DNA of 64,000 nt from Psychrobacter fulvigenes (GTDB lineage Bacteria > Pseudomonadota > Gammaproteobacteria > Pseudomonadales > Moraxellaceae), in contig NZ_CAJGZP010000001.1 in assembly GCF_904846155.1 (NCBI RefSeq), positions 1,798,001 through 1,862,000 on the forward strand. Reading direction: 5' to 3'. Position 1 is the first letter of the stretch, and the number at the start of each line of letters is the position of its first letter. Below, piece by piece: positions 9,741-18,567 of the stretch. A program made the position numbers and the translations under genes. The notes below the pieces were generated by a model. That model made no database searches, was not told the DNA's origin, and saw only the letters and a list, made by a program, of their open reading frames with translations.

Positions 9741-10610
9741 ATGAACGATCATTGCGATACTAGCGCAGCGATGCTTACCTTCGAGGATATTTGGGTTTAT
9801 AGCAAGCGCACTACTCTAGCAGCCTCTGAGGAAGACCGCACTGCTGTGGCCACTAGTATGCTCGCACCGCATAAGAAATGGCTGACTCGAATAAAGGGTG
9901 AAGCCACAGCTGATAAGACTTTGTCTGCGCATCAGCGTACTCTGATCGCTGGCGCTCATGGCAAACTAATAGCTGGTCAAGTGACTGTATTAACTGGTCA
10001 CTCTGGCAGTGGGAAGTCAGTATTATTGCGAGTGTTATCAGGACTTTCTCCTATAAGCGCAGGTAATGTCTGGCTACAGCATGGTAATGAGAAAGTGAAT
10101 AGTGAACAAAATAGTAGCAAGAAAACTAGCTACGACCGTCTCAGCATTCACAACACCTCACCCACACAATGGCGCGCGCAAGTCGCTCTATTAGCGCAAC
10201 ACCCGCAACTGCTAGAAGGCAGTGTCCTTGATAATCTGACAATGCCTTATCGCCTACAAGCCTATCAACACAGTCATTTTGATATGGAGTGGCATATCAA
10301 ACAGCTTGCGCAGTTAAAGCGGACAGCTGACTTCTTACAGCAAGATGCCAACCATCTCTCTGGCGGCGAGCGACAACTGGTCAATACGCTGCGTCTATTG
10401 CAGTTAGAGCCGCAAGTACTACTGTTAGATGAACCGACAGCGGCATTAGATGCCGATACCTCAGCCAAGCTTGTTCACCTACTGATCAACTGGTTACGTG
10501 CAAAACCAGCGCGCACATTGTTATGGATAACTCATGATACGCAAGACATCATGCCTTTGGCAGATAAGCATTGGCACATGCAAGCAGGTGTGTTAACCGA
10601 AGTATTCTAA
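9741..10610 (+). CDS. fetA: ABC transporter ATP-binding protein, FetA (YbbL)-like
   Basis: 289 residues with the full nucleotide-binding set: Walker A GHSGSGKS (about 85-92), signature LSGGERQ (about 204-210), Walker B LLLDEP (about 228) and the switch His in WITHD near 258. In E. coli FetA pairs with FetB to export iron and improve oxidative-stress resistance. The identity here rests on the neighbouring FetB-type permease. The first 60 residues are unusually long and partly hydrophilic compared with E. coli FetA (225 residues), as is a Ser/Lys-rich insert near 115-130. Confidence 0.82.
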   Translation: MNDHCDTSAAMLTFEDIWVYSKRTTLAASEEDRTAVATSMLAPHKKWLTRIKGEATADKTLSAHQRTLIAGAHGKLIAGQVTVLTGHSGSGKSVLLRVLSGLSPISAGNVWLQHGNEKVNSEQNSSKKTSYDRLSIHNTSPTQWRAQVALLAQHPQLLEGSVLDNLTMPYRLQAYQHSHFDMEWHIKQLAQLKRTADFLQQDANHLSGGERQLVNTLRLLQLEPQVLLLDEPTAALDADTSAKLVHLLINWLRAKPARTLLWITHDTQDIMPLADKHWHMQAGVLTEVF

Positions 10611-10739
10611 TAGTATTTTGAACCTCACACTTAATAGCAACTTTTAGTAGCAACTTTCAAACTCTAGCTCGATAATTAATCGTTATTTGTCTATTTTATA
10701 TTAGCTTTTTTCACCGCCATTTTTTTCAAACGAGCACCT

Positions 10740-11531
10740 ATGACTGCTAAAGACGACCTGCAAATCTTACTGACTTATAGTGATATTGTGCTTGCCAGCA
10801 GCTTGATTGCCATTGTGCTTATTGTGTCGTGGCGACTACGCTTACGGCTAACATCGACACTATTGATGGCTGCTGTACGTACCGTGGTACAGCTGAGTTT
10901 TATTGGTCTGATATTGGCATGGATTTTTGCACGCGAACAGTGGTATGAAGTATTGCTCATATTGACCATCATGACTCTGATTGCGGGTAGCGCTGCTAGG
11001 AATCGTGTCAAACGCAGCTACAAAGGCTTGTTTGTCGATACTCTCATGGCTGTCAGCATCTCAGCCGTATTGGTCACTATCATTGCTATCAGTCTTATCT
11101 TACGGGTGCAGCCTTGGTATACACCGCAGTTTATCATCCCGATATTGGGCTTGATACTAGGGAATTCTTTGACTGCCATTTCTTTGACCAGTAACCAACT
11201 TATCGAGGCCTTTCATGAGCAGCAGGCGCGTATTGAGATGATGTTAAGTCTATCTGCCCGTCCATTTGAAGCCGTACACGAGCAAATACGTGCTGCAATC
11301 GTCAATGGTATGACACCCACGCTGAACTCTATGTTAGTCGTTGGTATTGTCAGCTTACCCGGCATGATGACTGGTCAAATACTCGCCGGCGCAGACCCTA
11401 CTCAAGCTGTACGCTATCAGATTGTCACCATGTTTTTGATATGTGTTAGCAGTACACTTGGCTGCACAATAAGCTCACTCCTGATTTATAGACGCTTTTT
11501 TAACAAAAAAAAGCAGTTCATCCTACCTTAA
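10740..11531 (+). CDS. fetB: FetB (YbbM/UPF0014)-type ABC permease
   Basis: 263 residues with about seven membrane helices. Features of the UPF0014 family are the early GLILAW segment, then GNSLTAISLTSNQLIEAF, the cytoplasmic helix SLSARPFEAVHEQIRAAIVNGMTPTLNSM (likely coupling helix) and VVGIVSLPGMMTGQILAGADPTQAVRYQIV, the most conserved family block. It is the partner of the upstream ATPase and is predicted to export iron. A 129-base gap separates it from the ATPase gene, unusually long for this pair, so it may also have its own promoter. Confidence 0.87.
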   Translation: MTAKDDLQILLTYSDIVLASSLIAIVLIVSWRLRLRLTSTLLMAAVRTVVQLSFIGLILAWIFAREQWYEVLLILTIMTLIAGSAARNRVKRSYKGLFVDTLMAVSISAVLVTIIAISLILRVQPWYTPQFIIPILGLILGNSLTAISLTSNQLIEAFHEQQARIEMMLSLSARPFEAVHEQIRAAIVNGMTPTLNSMLVVGIVSLPGMMTGQILAGADPTQAVRYQIVTMFLICVSSTLGCTISSLLIYRRFFNKKKQFILP

Positions 11532-11766
11532 ATACCGCCAGTCGAATATAGTTTGACTTATCCGTCAGCCTATTTGTCTATTTTCTCTATCTTAGCCAGT
11601 TTTGTCATGCTAGTATGAGCTGAAATTACGTTGTTGTTACTCTTCTGTAGGACTTAATTACAATTAATCATATATCAGTCGTATCCGTGCTGATCCGCTC
11701 TACAGATAGCAACAGAGTTATTTTCTCGTAAACATTCCCTATGACTACAACTTGAGGACGCTGGCA

Positions 11767-13458
11767 ATGACAGTGAACAAACCCTGGCTAGATCACTATC
11801 CTTCAAATGTGCCAAAAACGATAGATCCAGATCAATATGGCAATCTGATAGAGCTATATGAGGAATGCTTTGAGCGCTTTCGTTTCCATCCTATGAGTAT
11901 CTGCATGGGGGTTACTCATACTTATGATGATGTTGACAAAGCATCACTCGCAGTTGCTGCGTGGTTACAAGGACAAGGATTGGCTAAAGGCAGTATCGTG
12001 GCACTAATGATGCCAAACGTACCGCAGTATTTACCGATTATGATCGGTATCTTGCGTGCAGGTTTTGTCTGTACTCCTATCAACCCTTTGTATACTGGTC
12101 GTGAGCTACGCCATCAGCTCAATGACTCTGGTGCTGAGGTTATATTTATCGTCGATAACTTCGCTCAAGCTCTCGAACAAGTCGTAGGTGAGACCTCTAT
12201 TAATCGTATCATCCTCTCAAAAATGGGTGACATGATGGGTCTAAAAGGCATCTTAGTAAATACTGTTATTCGTCAAGTAAAACGCTTAGTGCCCAAATAT
12301 GCTCTGAACGACCCTAAATATAAAGTGACCAAGTTTCCTGATGTGCTCAAAGCGGGAAAAAACCTGCCCCATCAAGCACCGGAGATGGAATTAGAACAAA
12401 AAGCCATTTTACAATATACAGGCGGCACTACAGGGTTATCAAAAGGCGCTGTATTGACTCAGCGCAATATCGTTGCCGCAGCCATGCAGTCAGAAGCATG
12501 GTATCGTCCAGTCACCTCAGAGATTGACGAGGTGTATATCAATATGGTTATGGCATTGCCGCTATACCATATTTTTGCTTTTATGCTGAGTTTGCTCGGT
12601 ATGCGCTCAGGCTATACCTTTATTTTAGTACCAAACCCACGCGACATACCAGGATTTATCAAAACTCTCTCAAAGCAGCCTTTTCATATATTTCCCGCTG
12701 TCAATACGCTGTTTAAAGGACTACTTGATCATCCAAAATTTGGACAGTTGAACTTCAGCTCTTTACGTATCTCACAAGCAGGTGGCATGGCAGCGACTGA
12801 GCAAACTGCAGCGCGCTGGTTAGAGGTAACAGGCTGTGCGATGATTGAAGGTTGGGGTATGACTGAAGGCGTCGCTGTAGGCACAGCAAACGTGGTCACA
12901 GATCGTCAGTTTAATGGCACAATTGGCGTGCCAGGCCCTGGGGTTGATGTTATCGTCGTTAATGAAGACAATGAGCGTGTCGGTGTAGGCCAAGCAGGTG
13001 AGATGTGTATTAAAGGCCCTAATGTCACCTCTGGCTATTTTAATCATGATAATAGTGACAGCTTCACTGAAGATGGTTACTTTCGTACTGGTGACATCGT
13101 CAGTATGGACGAAAAAGGCTACTTTACCTTGCTAGATCGAAAAAAAGATATGATCTTAGTCTCAGGATTTAACGTATTTCCCAACGAAGTTGAGTCCGTG
13201 ATGCTCGACTGTGACGCTATCGTTGACTGCGCCGTCATTGGTATTCCAGATGAACGCCAAGGCGAAGCAGTGAAGATTTATATCGTACCTGCAGACAGCA
13301 ACGTCACCGAAGGTGTGATTAGATATTTTGCTCTAGACAACCTAACTGGCTATAAGTGCCCGCGCTATATTGAGTTTGTCAGTGAACTTCCAAAGAGCAA
13401 TATTGGCAAAGTACTACGTCAAAAACTACGTGAAAAGCACATGGCTGAGCATGGTTAG
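11767..13458 (+). CDS. fadD: Long-chain fatty acid-CoA ligase
   Basis: An AMP-forming acyl-CoA synthetase that activates fatty acids for beta-oxidation. Visible motifs are the P-loop YTGGTTGLSKGA (about residue 216), LPLYHIFAF, GWGMTEG (about 362), RTGD (about 440) and DRKKDMILVSGFNVFPNEVE (about 456 on), the fatty-acid signature region of FadD. The frame is open from a TTG at 11752, but the ATG at 11767 (MTVNKPW) has GAGG about 9 bases upstream and is preferred. The protein is 563 residues, against 561 in E. coli FadD. The IS200/IS605-type element begins only a few bases after its stop. Confidence 0.92.
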   Translation: MTVNKPWLDHYPSNVPKTIDPDQYGNLIELYEECFERFRFHPMSICMGVTHTYDDVDKASLAVAAWLQGQGLAKGSIVALMMPNVPQYLPIMIGILRAGFVCTPINPLYTGRELRHQLNDSGAEVIFIVDNFAQALEQVVGETSINRIILSKMGDMMGLKGILVNTVIRQVKRLVPKYALNDPKYKVTKFPDVLKAGKNLPHQAPEMELEQKAILQYTGGTTGLSKGAVLTQRNIVAAAMQSEAWYRPVTSEIDEVYINMVMALPLYHIFAFMLSLLGMRSGYTFILVPNPRDIPGFIKTLSKQPFHIFPAVNTLFKGLLDHPKFGQLNFSSLRISQAGGMAATEQTAARWLEVTGCAMIEGWGMTEGVAVGTANVVTDRQFNGTIGVPGPGVDVIVVNEDNERVGVGQAGEMCIKGPNVTSGYFNHDNSDSFTEDGYFRTGDIVSMDEKGYFTLLDRKKDMILVSGFNVFPNEVESVMLDCDAIVDCAVIGIPDERQGEAVKIYIVPADSNVTEGVIRYFALDNLTGYKCPRYIEFVSELPKSNIGKVLRQKLREKHMAEHG

Positions 13459-13463
13459 ACTAC

Positions 13464-13505
13464 TTGACATACTCCCGCCACTTTCGACAAGCTCAAGCGG
13501 GGGAT
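13464..13505 (-). other. Right-end (RE) hairpin of the IS200/IS605-type element
   Basis: Read leftward after the tnpB stop, the end reads GAATCCCCCGCTT...GCGGGAGTATGTCAA, with stem CCCGC/GCGGG (13474-13478 with 13497-13501). IS605-type right ends have this shape. In that family the end of tnpB plus RE also forms the omega-RNA (guide RNA) of TnpB. Confidence 0.7.
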
Positions 13506-14625
13506 TCTAAAAGCAAAAGCTCTTAGGCGACTTTCTCACGACCGTCGCAAGTTTTCTGCTTCAACGGGCGACCTTTACTGCATCTTCCCTCGACAGACAA
13601 AACGGCATGTCCTGCCGCAAGAATATTACGAGCTGCATTAACATCTGCATTCGCAATATAACCACATTCAACGCACTCAAATTTTGCTTGGGTACGTCTA
13701 TTTTCTTTTGCAACATGCTTGCATTTAAAGCAAGTTTGGCTTGTATAACGCGGGTTTACTTTAATCAGTAACCCGCCGTGCCATTGCTGCTTATAATCCA
13801 TCATATCAATCATCATGCCCCAACCTTGATCTAAAATGGATTTGTTCAATCCTGACTTGGCTTTGACGTTTTTTCCTTTTTTCTCCATCGAACCACTGGC
13901 AGATCTCGACATATTAACTACTTTTAAATCCTCACAGACAATCATGGCGTGGTTTTTGCTGATTGTGGTGGTGATTTTGTGCAAGTAATCATGGCGAATA
14001 TTGGCGATGTGATGATGGAGTTTTTGAATCTTGCGATTGTGCTTTTTCCAATTTTGACTGAATAAGACTTTCCTACTGAGTTGGCGCTGTAATGCAGCCA
14101 GTTTAATTTGATTGGCTTTAAAACTGTTTTTGGGTTTGATAACTTGGCCATCTGAGGTAGCAATCAGTTTAGCGACCCCTAAATCAATCCCTACGGCGGT
14201 TTTAGAGGGATGAATTGGGTTTTGGGCCAACTCCCGCTCTGTGCCAAACGACACGTACCAATGACCGGATTTCTTGCTGATGGTGACGTTTTTAATTATC
14301 CCAAGAATGTCTTGCGATTTTCTAAACTTCACAAACCCTACACTATTCGGTAGTTTGACACGATTGCCTTCAACACGGCAATATTTATCAAACTGCACTA
14401 AGCGTATTGAATCACACCCATCTGATTTGCGTTTAAATCTTGGCATTAGTGGGCGTAATTGGATTTCTGTGCCATCAGTAAGCTTGAAAAACTTAGGCTT
14501 TTTAGGTTTTTTCTTATTCTCTTTCAATCGTGCGTGAGCTTTAGGGTCAAAAAAGCGTGACCAAGCAGAAGCGAGATCACGAATTTTTTGTTGTAAAGAC
14601 ACCGCGTTAGAGTAATGCCAGTCAG

Positions 14626-15942
14626 TTAAGGCTGACTGGTATTTTTTTTGGGATATTTTTGTGGTTTACCCTTAACCACCCTCGGGCAAGATCGCTTTCT
14701 GCGTTCAGGAATGACAAACAATTTTCCTTCCTCTAAAACTGCATCTAACAACTTAGGGAAGAGTCCTGCAGCCTGTAAAGGCGCAAACCGTAAAAGATCA
14801 ACAATCGTAATAGACACCATATGAAAGCTAATTCGTAGAGGGCTAACCTTAGCTCTAACTGCCATATATCGCATCAAACGTCTTATCAGATTATAAGCAA
14901 TCATAAGCCCCCAGAACTCTTGTAACACAAGCTGTGGCAGCTTACTTCTTAACAACAGCCCCTGCTGTAGATCAGACTTAATTTCCCTAAAAGCCATCTC
15001 GATCTCCCAGCGCTGCAAGTACAGCTGTGCCACTTTATCCTTAGTAAAGCGTTTATCATCTATTAAAGAGGTGATGTATCGTCTTATCTTACCCTCATAA
15101 CGACACTCAATTAATCGAGCTTGCCAAGTATCGGGTAGGTTTGGATTTTTCTTTTGAGCTTGGGGAGAAACCGGCATTTGTATCAAGTAGTCCCCTTCAC
15201 TAAAGGTTTCAATCACACTGTAACGCAGATTATCTTTAGCCCGCATGAGCCAGTGACTGTTTGGATGGGTTTGTTGCCAACTAATCAGTAGGTCTGCTGA
15301 GAAATAGGCTCTATCAAAGAGCGTAATGCTGTTGTCTTGAATATTTAGCTGACGGGCTAATGTGATCTCTCCTTGACCCATATCTCCAAGGGTTGTGTCA
15401 ATGATCTCATGCGTGTCAGTATTGATCAGGCATACCGAACGCATTTGGGGATAGGGCGCCTCTTTAGTTCTGCCTTTGCTTGAACTAAAGTACTGAAGGT
15501 TCTCATCAGTATAGGGTAGTGAGTATACGACACCGTCTACAGCTTGGACGCTAAGTCCCATAAAGTCTTGCTGCTGGGCTCGTGATTCTGTTTGGTAGTG
15601 AGCACTTAGTTGATGAAATAGCTGCTTTAGAGGCTCATGCCCGAGGCGTTGTCTTGCTTGTACCACTGCACTGGGTACGCAGGCCTGTGAGTCTATATTA
15701 AGCCGCATCTGCTCTGTGATATACCAAATTGAACGGTTTCGATATAAAGCTGTGCCGATGACTATCCAAACAACGTGTTCGGCAGGTAGCTTACGCCTTC
15801 TAATGCTCGCTTTGCCGGTATACTCTAAAGCTTGCTGTATCCACTCAGGGTCTATTAATTCACTAAATTGTTCTAGGGTGTCTGGAATCCTTTTATGCGT
15901 CTCATTAATAGCGTCTTGTAGTCTCATAGTAAAATAGCCCAT
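14626..15942 (-). CDS. IS4-family DDE transposase, copy 1
   Basis: 438 residues. The N-terminal part (MRLQDAINETHKRIPDTLEQFSELID) resembles the IS4 N-terminal domain. The DDE core has QAVDGVVYSLP (first Asp, about 135), TLFDRAYFSADLL (second Asp, about 211) and YLQRWEIEMAFREIKSDL (about 305-322), which fits the Y-(2)-R-(3)-E-(6)-K signature of the IS4 family. The start is ambiguous: the ATG at 15942 lies inside a hairpin arm and the next ATG at 15927 (MRLQDA) lies just past it. The frame is intact and probably functional. It differs from copy 2 by E/D, N/K and S/T changes. Confidence 0.95.
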   Translation of the reverse strand: MGYFTMRLQDAINETHKRIPDTLEQFSELIDPEWIQQALEYTGKASIRRRKLPAEHVVWIVIGTALYRNRSIWYITEQMRLNIDSQACVPSAVVQARQRLGHEPLKQLFHQLSAHYQTESRAQQQDFMGLSVQAVDGVVYSLPYTDENLQYFSSSKGRTKEAPYPQMRSVCLINTDTHEIIDTTLGDMGQGEITLARQLNIQDNSITLFDRAYFSADLLISWQQTHPNSHWLMRAKDNLRYSVIETFSEGDYLIQMPVSPQAQKKNPNLPDTWQARLIECRYEGKIRRYITSLIDDKRFTKDKVAQLYLQRWEIEMAFREIKSDLQQGLLLRSKLPQLVLQEFWGLMIAYNLIRRLMRYMAVRAKVSPLRISFHMVSITIVDLLRFAPLQAAGLFPKLLDAVLEEGKLFVIPERRKRSCPRVVKGKPQKYPKKNTSQP

Positions 15943-15966
15943 CTACTTATTAGATGGGCTATTTTA
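15930..15966. promoter_or_regulatory. 15-bp inverted repeat covering the transposase start (copy 1)
   Basis: Arms 15930-15944 and 15952-15966 (TAAAATAGCCCATCT and its complement) enclose 7 bases and include the ATG at 15942. A transcript reading in from outside the element would fold this region and hide the start, the known protection used by IS10 and IS50. A shorter internal transcript might escape. Confidence 0.65.
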
Positions 15967-16561
15967 TTACTTTTATTGAGTTTTTGCCTTAACTGACTGG
16001 CATTACCGCGTTAGAGCTTGTTTTTAAGAACGCAAACTCAGGATTTGCTTTAATATCCATGATTTTATTAACCAAATTGGTTGCATTAATAAACTCATTT
16101 TTAGCAAACATCTCAAACGATACCGCAAGCATTTGATTCCAAACAAAACGTGCAGAACCAACAAGGTTATTTAAGATAACCTCTTGCTCTGCATTAGGCT
16201 CAAGCCTAAATTTGTACGCTTTATTAATTTTCATAATGGATGCTTTATTAGTCAGTGTGTTTGTTATTTATACCATGTTATACTATATAACATAAACAAT
16301 AAAGGGTATTTATTATAATGAGTGAGATATATAAAAACCGTCATTCTGCTTATAATCTGCATGTGCATTTGGTATTCATCACCAAGTACCGCAAAAAGGT
16401 TTTAGCTGATAATCATCGTCAATACTTTAAAGAAGTTGTTGCTGAGATATGCAAGGATTTTGGTGCAGAACTCAAGGAATGTAACGGTGAAGGCGATCAT
16501 GTTCACATGCTGATTCAATACCCGCCAACGGTACAACTAAGTAAGATGGTTAATAATTTAA

Positions 16562-17269
16562 GGGGCTGTCCTAGATAAGTAAAATTATTTAGGATAGCAC
16601 TATGAGAAAAAGCAAACTAAGTTGGTATAAACAAAGCAGACTAATCGAGTTATTTGTTGCCGGTTCTACCGCCAGAACAGCAGCAAGCCTAGTTGGTGTT
16701 AATAAAACTACAGCCAGTTATTACTTTCATAGGCTACGACTACTTATTTACGAGAATAGCCAAGACCCTGGTCTATTTGAAGGCGAAACCGAAGTAGACG
16801 AATCATACTTTGGTGGAACTCGTAAAGGCAAGCGAGGGCGAGGTGCTGGTAGCAAAGTGCCCGTGTTTGGCCTACTAAAGCGTAATGGCAAGGTCTACGC
16901 TTGTATTATACCCAATGCTAAAGCAGATACTTTGATCCCCATCATAAGAGAAAAAGTGAAGCCTGATAGCATTGTTTATACTGACTCATTTAAAAGCTAT
17001 AACGCATTAGATGTCAGTGAGTTTACTCATTATCGTATCAACCACTCTAAAACCTTTGTTAATGACAAGAATCATATTAACGGTATAGAGAACTTCTGGA
17101 ACCAAGCTAAACGGCATCTACGTAAGTTTAACGGGGTCCCAAAAGAGCATTTTCACCTCTATTTAAAGGAATGTGAGTGGCGTTTTAATCACAGTGACCC
17201 AAAGTCGCAATTACTACAATTAAAACAATGGGTTAAACAGGGTTTGAGCTAATTATCTAGGACAGCCCC
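16562..17269. mobile_element. IS1595-family insertion sequence (708 bp)
   Basis: The perfect terminal inverted repeats start GGGGCTGTCCTAGATAA. The 8-bp target duplication TAATTTAA lies at 16554-16561 and 17270-17277. Size and single ISXO2-like transposase gene fit the IS1016 branch of the IS1595 family. It interrupts tnpA. Confidence 0.93.
16602..17252 (+). CDS. IS1595-family (ISXO2-like) transposase
   Basis: 216 residues with an N-terminal helix-turn-helix (TARTAASLVGVNKTTASYYFHRLR, about 23-46) followed by the ISXO2-like DDE domain: GETEVDESYFGG (first Asp, about 66), IVYTDSFKSYNAL (second Asp, about 128), and the NGIENFWNQAKRHLRKFNG block (about 163-181) near the third acidic residue. 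The HTH and full DDE domain are intact, so the element may be active. The start is the ATG 40 bases inside the left end. Confidence 0.93.
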   Translation: MRKSKLSWYKQSRLIELFVAGSTARTAASLVGVNKTTASYYFHRLRLLIYENSQDPGLFEGETEVDESYFGGTRKGKRGRGAGSKVPVFGLLKRNGKVYACIIPNAKADTLIPIIREKVKPDSIVYTDSFKSYNALDVSEFTHYRINHSKTFVNDKNHINGIENFWNQAKRHLRKFNGVPKEHFHLYLKECEWRFNHSDPKSQLLQLKQWVKQGLS

Positions 17270-17307
17270 TAATTTAAAGTCGGTCACAAGTCGGCGCATG
17301 AGAGCTA

Positions 17308-18391
17308 ATACCAAACCCAACAATTAAAGTTGCGCCCAGGTACGAGCAGTTAAAGACCGAATCCTTTGTGGCTGTTTAAGTAGATTATTCCAAGCCAAGC
17401 ATGCGGCATCGACAATAGCCTCATAACTGTCATAACAACGATTAGATAGCTCATTTTGCATAAGGTACTGCCATACCCTCTCAGAGCGATTAAGCTCAGG
17501 TGAATAAGGCGGTAGTTTAAGCATAGTGACATTAGCCTGATTCAAGCTTGGTTGATGCCATAATGCGCCGTCCCTCCCACCACCGCATGACGTCCTTTTG
17601 GAACGGCTCTACTAATCTCTTGCACATGCAATAACATGGTGTGTTTATTAACGAAAGGCAGTACTAAGCCGACAGCCTTCTTTGTCGCTGGACAAAAGGC
17701 ACCAAACAGATAAGCGGAATGAAACTGTTGCTGCTTGATCAGTCGAGGTCGCCCACCGCGGTAATGCCAAACTCTGGTCAATGAGCCTTGTTGTCCTATT
17801 CGAGTTTCATCTTGAAACCAGATGTCCACTTGATCTAAGCTCACATCAGTAGGCAGTGACGCCTTAACCTGTGCTATAAAGTTTTTTAAAAGCGTCTTGA
17901 GCTTGTGGGTCGGCTTTTGGATGCTGACTACGAGCACTTATCCAACTCATATCAATACGCTTGAGTAGCTCGTAGATACCGTTAACGGTGTAGTGAGCGT
18001 TGTAGTGTTCTTTAGCCAATTGCTGAATGTCTTTGCCGGTTAGACGACCGCCAGCGCGCTTTTCTTGTTCAGAGACTATCATGGCTTTAAAAGCGGCTGT
18101 GTCTGCTTCTGCCAATTTGCTGCGACGACCTCGACGATGACGATCGTAGAGACTCTCAAGTCCTCGTTCATAATATCGCTTCAATGTCCGTCTGGCAGTT
18201 TCAGGATGTATGCAGAGGTCTTTGGCAATATCGTTGGTGGCTTTGCCTATACTATATTGGTATAAGATGAGCAGGCGTAGTCGGGCTCTGGGATTGCGCT
18301 CAGTCTTTGAGTGTTTGCCAAAATCATGGTCTTCTAGGTTATGTATTGGTATAGTCATAAGTGGATTATACTATATATTTTGGGTTTGGTA
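17308..18391. mobile_element. IS630-family insertion sequence (about 1084 bp)
   Basis: The ends ATACCAAACCCAA and TTGGGTTTGGTA form inverted repeats. The target dinucleotide TA is duplicated (17306-17307 and 18392-18393), as expected for the IS630/Tc1 group. It interrupts the third part of tnpA. Its transposase frame is broken, so it is probably unable to move by itself. Confidence 0.9.
17324..18358 (-). pseudogene. IS630-family transposase, two frame changes
   Basis: Three consecutive leftward frames together form a 345-codon IS630 transposase. The first (18358 to 17864) holds HTH domains (NDIAKDLCIHPETARRTLKRYYERGL). The second (from the A-run CTTTTAAAAAAC near 17885 down to about 17570) carries the first catalytic Asp in IWFQDETRIGQQG. 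The third (to 17324) carries MLKLPPYSPELNRSERVWQYL with the catalytic Glu. The first shift sits in a homopolymer and might be programmed; the second, near 17570-17580, disrupts the region of the second Asp (DGALWH in the shifted frame) and is probably a one-base loss. The net shift is zero. Confidence 0.85.
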
Positions 18392-18524
18392 TAACTTCAT
18401 TGACTTAAGGGCGGCTTATAATAAGCCTGTGTTGTGGTCGCGTTCTTACTTTGCAGGCTCTTGTAGCGGCGCACCGTTGGAGATTATTAAGCAATACATT
18501 CAAAATCAGCAGAGTTAGGCTATA

Positions 18525-18567
18525 CGAAATTTACCTCCACCCTAGCGTCGGGTGGAGGTAAATTTCG
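18525..18567. repeat. Perfect 18-bp hairpin after tnpA (candidate left end of the IS200/IS605 element)
   Basis: Arms 18525-18542 and 18550-18567 are exact complements with loop TAGCGTC, starting seven bases after the tnpA stop. IS200/IS605 ends are subterminal hairpins recognised by TnpA, so this is the likely left end. No T-run follows, which argues against a plain terminator. Confidence 0.6.

Larger units (their letters stand above)
14613..16005. mobile_element. IS4-family insertion sequence, copy 1 (1393 bp)
   Basis: The terminal inverted repeats begin TAATGCCAGTCAGTTAAGGC and are near perfect at the other end. The element is flanked by the 11-bp direct repeat CCGCGTTAGAG (14602-14612 and 16006-16016). 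It encodes one transposase. A second copy of identical length at 42899-44291 differs at only about five bases by eye, so both moved recently. Confidence 0.95.
13523..16234 (-). pseudogene. tnpB: tnpB, RNA-guided nuclease-type protein, split by an IS4-family insertion
   Basis: The N-terminal part (16234 down to 16006; MKINKAYKFRLEPNAEQ, helix-turn-helix-like start typical of TnpB) and the C-terminal part (14601-13523) are separated by the IS4-family element. Joining them with one copy of the 11-bp duplication gives 1308 bases, an exact 435-codon frame reading KTSSNAVSLQQKIRD across the join. The RuvC-like residues are intact: GIDLGVAK (Asp), IVCEDLKV (Glu), NADVNAARN (Asp), with a four-Cys zinc ribbon CFKC...CVEC between. 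The remaining 359-codon downstream frame could start at GTG but lacks the N-terminal domain. Confidence 0.9.
16318..18518 (+). pseudogene. tnpA: tnpA, IS200/IS605 Y1 transposase, interrupted by two ISs
   Basis: Fragment 1 (16318-16561) encodes MSEIYKNRHSAYNLHVHLVFITKYRKKVL through the HUH motif GDHVHMLIQYPP. Fragment 2 (17278-17307) continues SVTSRRMRAN. Fragment 3 (18394-18518) gives FIDLRAAYNKPVLWSRSYF to IIKQYIQNQQ with the likely catalytic Tyr. Removing the IS1595-family element plus one TAATTTAA and the IS630-family element plus one TA yields exactly 399 bases, a 132-residue protein of normal TnpA length. Both histidines and the tyrosine are preserved, so the only damage visible is the insertions. 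Confidence 0.92.

Noticed and set aside
18210..18389. Rightward frame merging IS630 sequence with the tnpA tail
   Set aside because: Only the last 42 codons are tnpA; the rest is antisense of the IS630 transposase.
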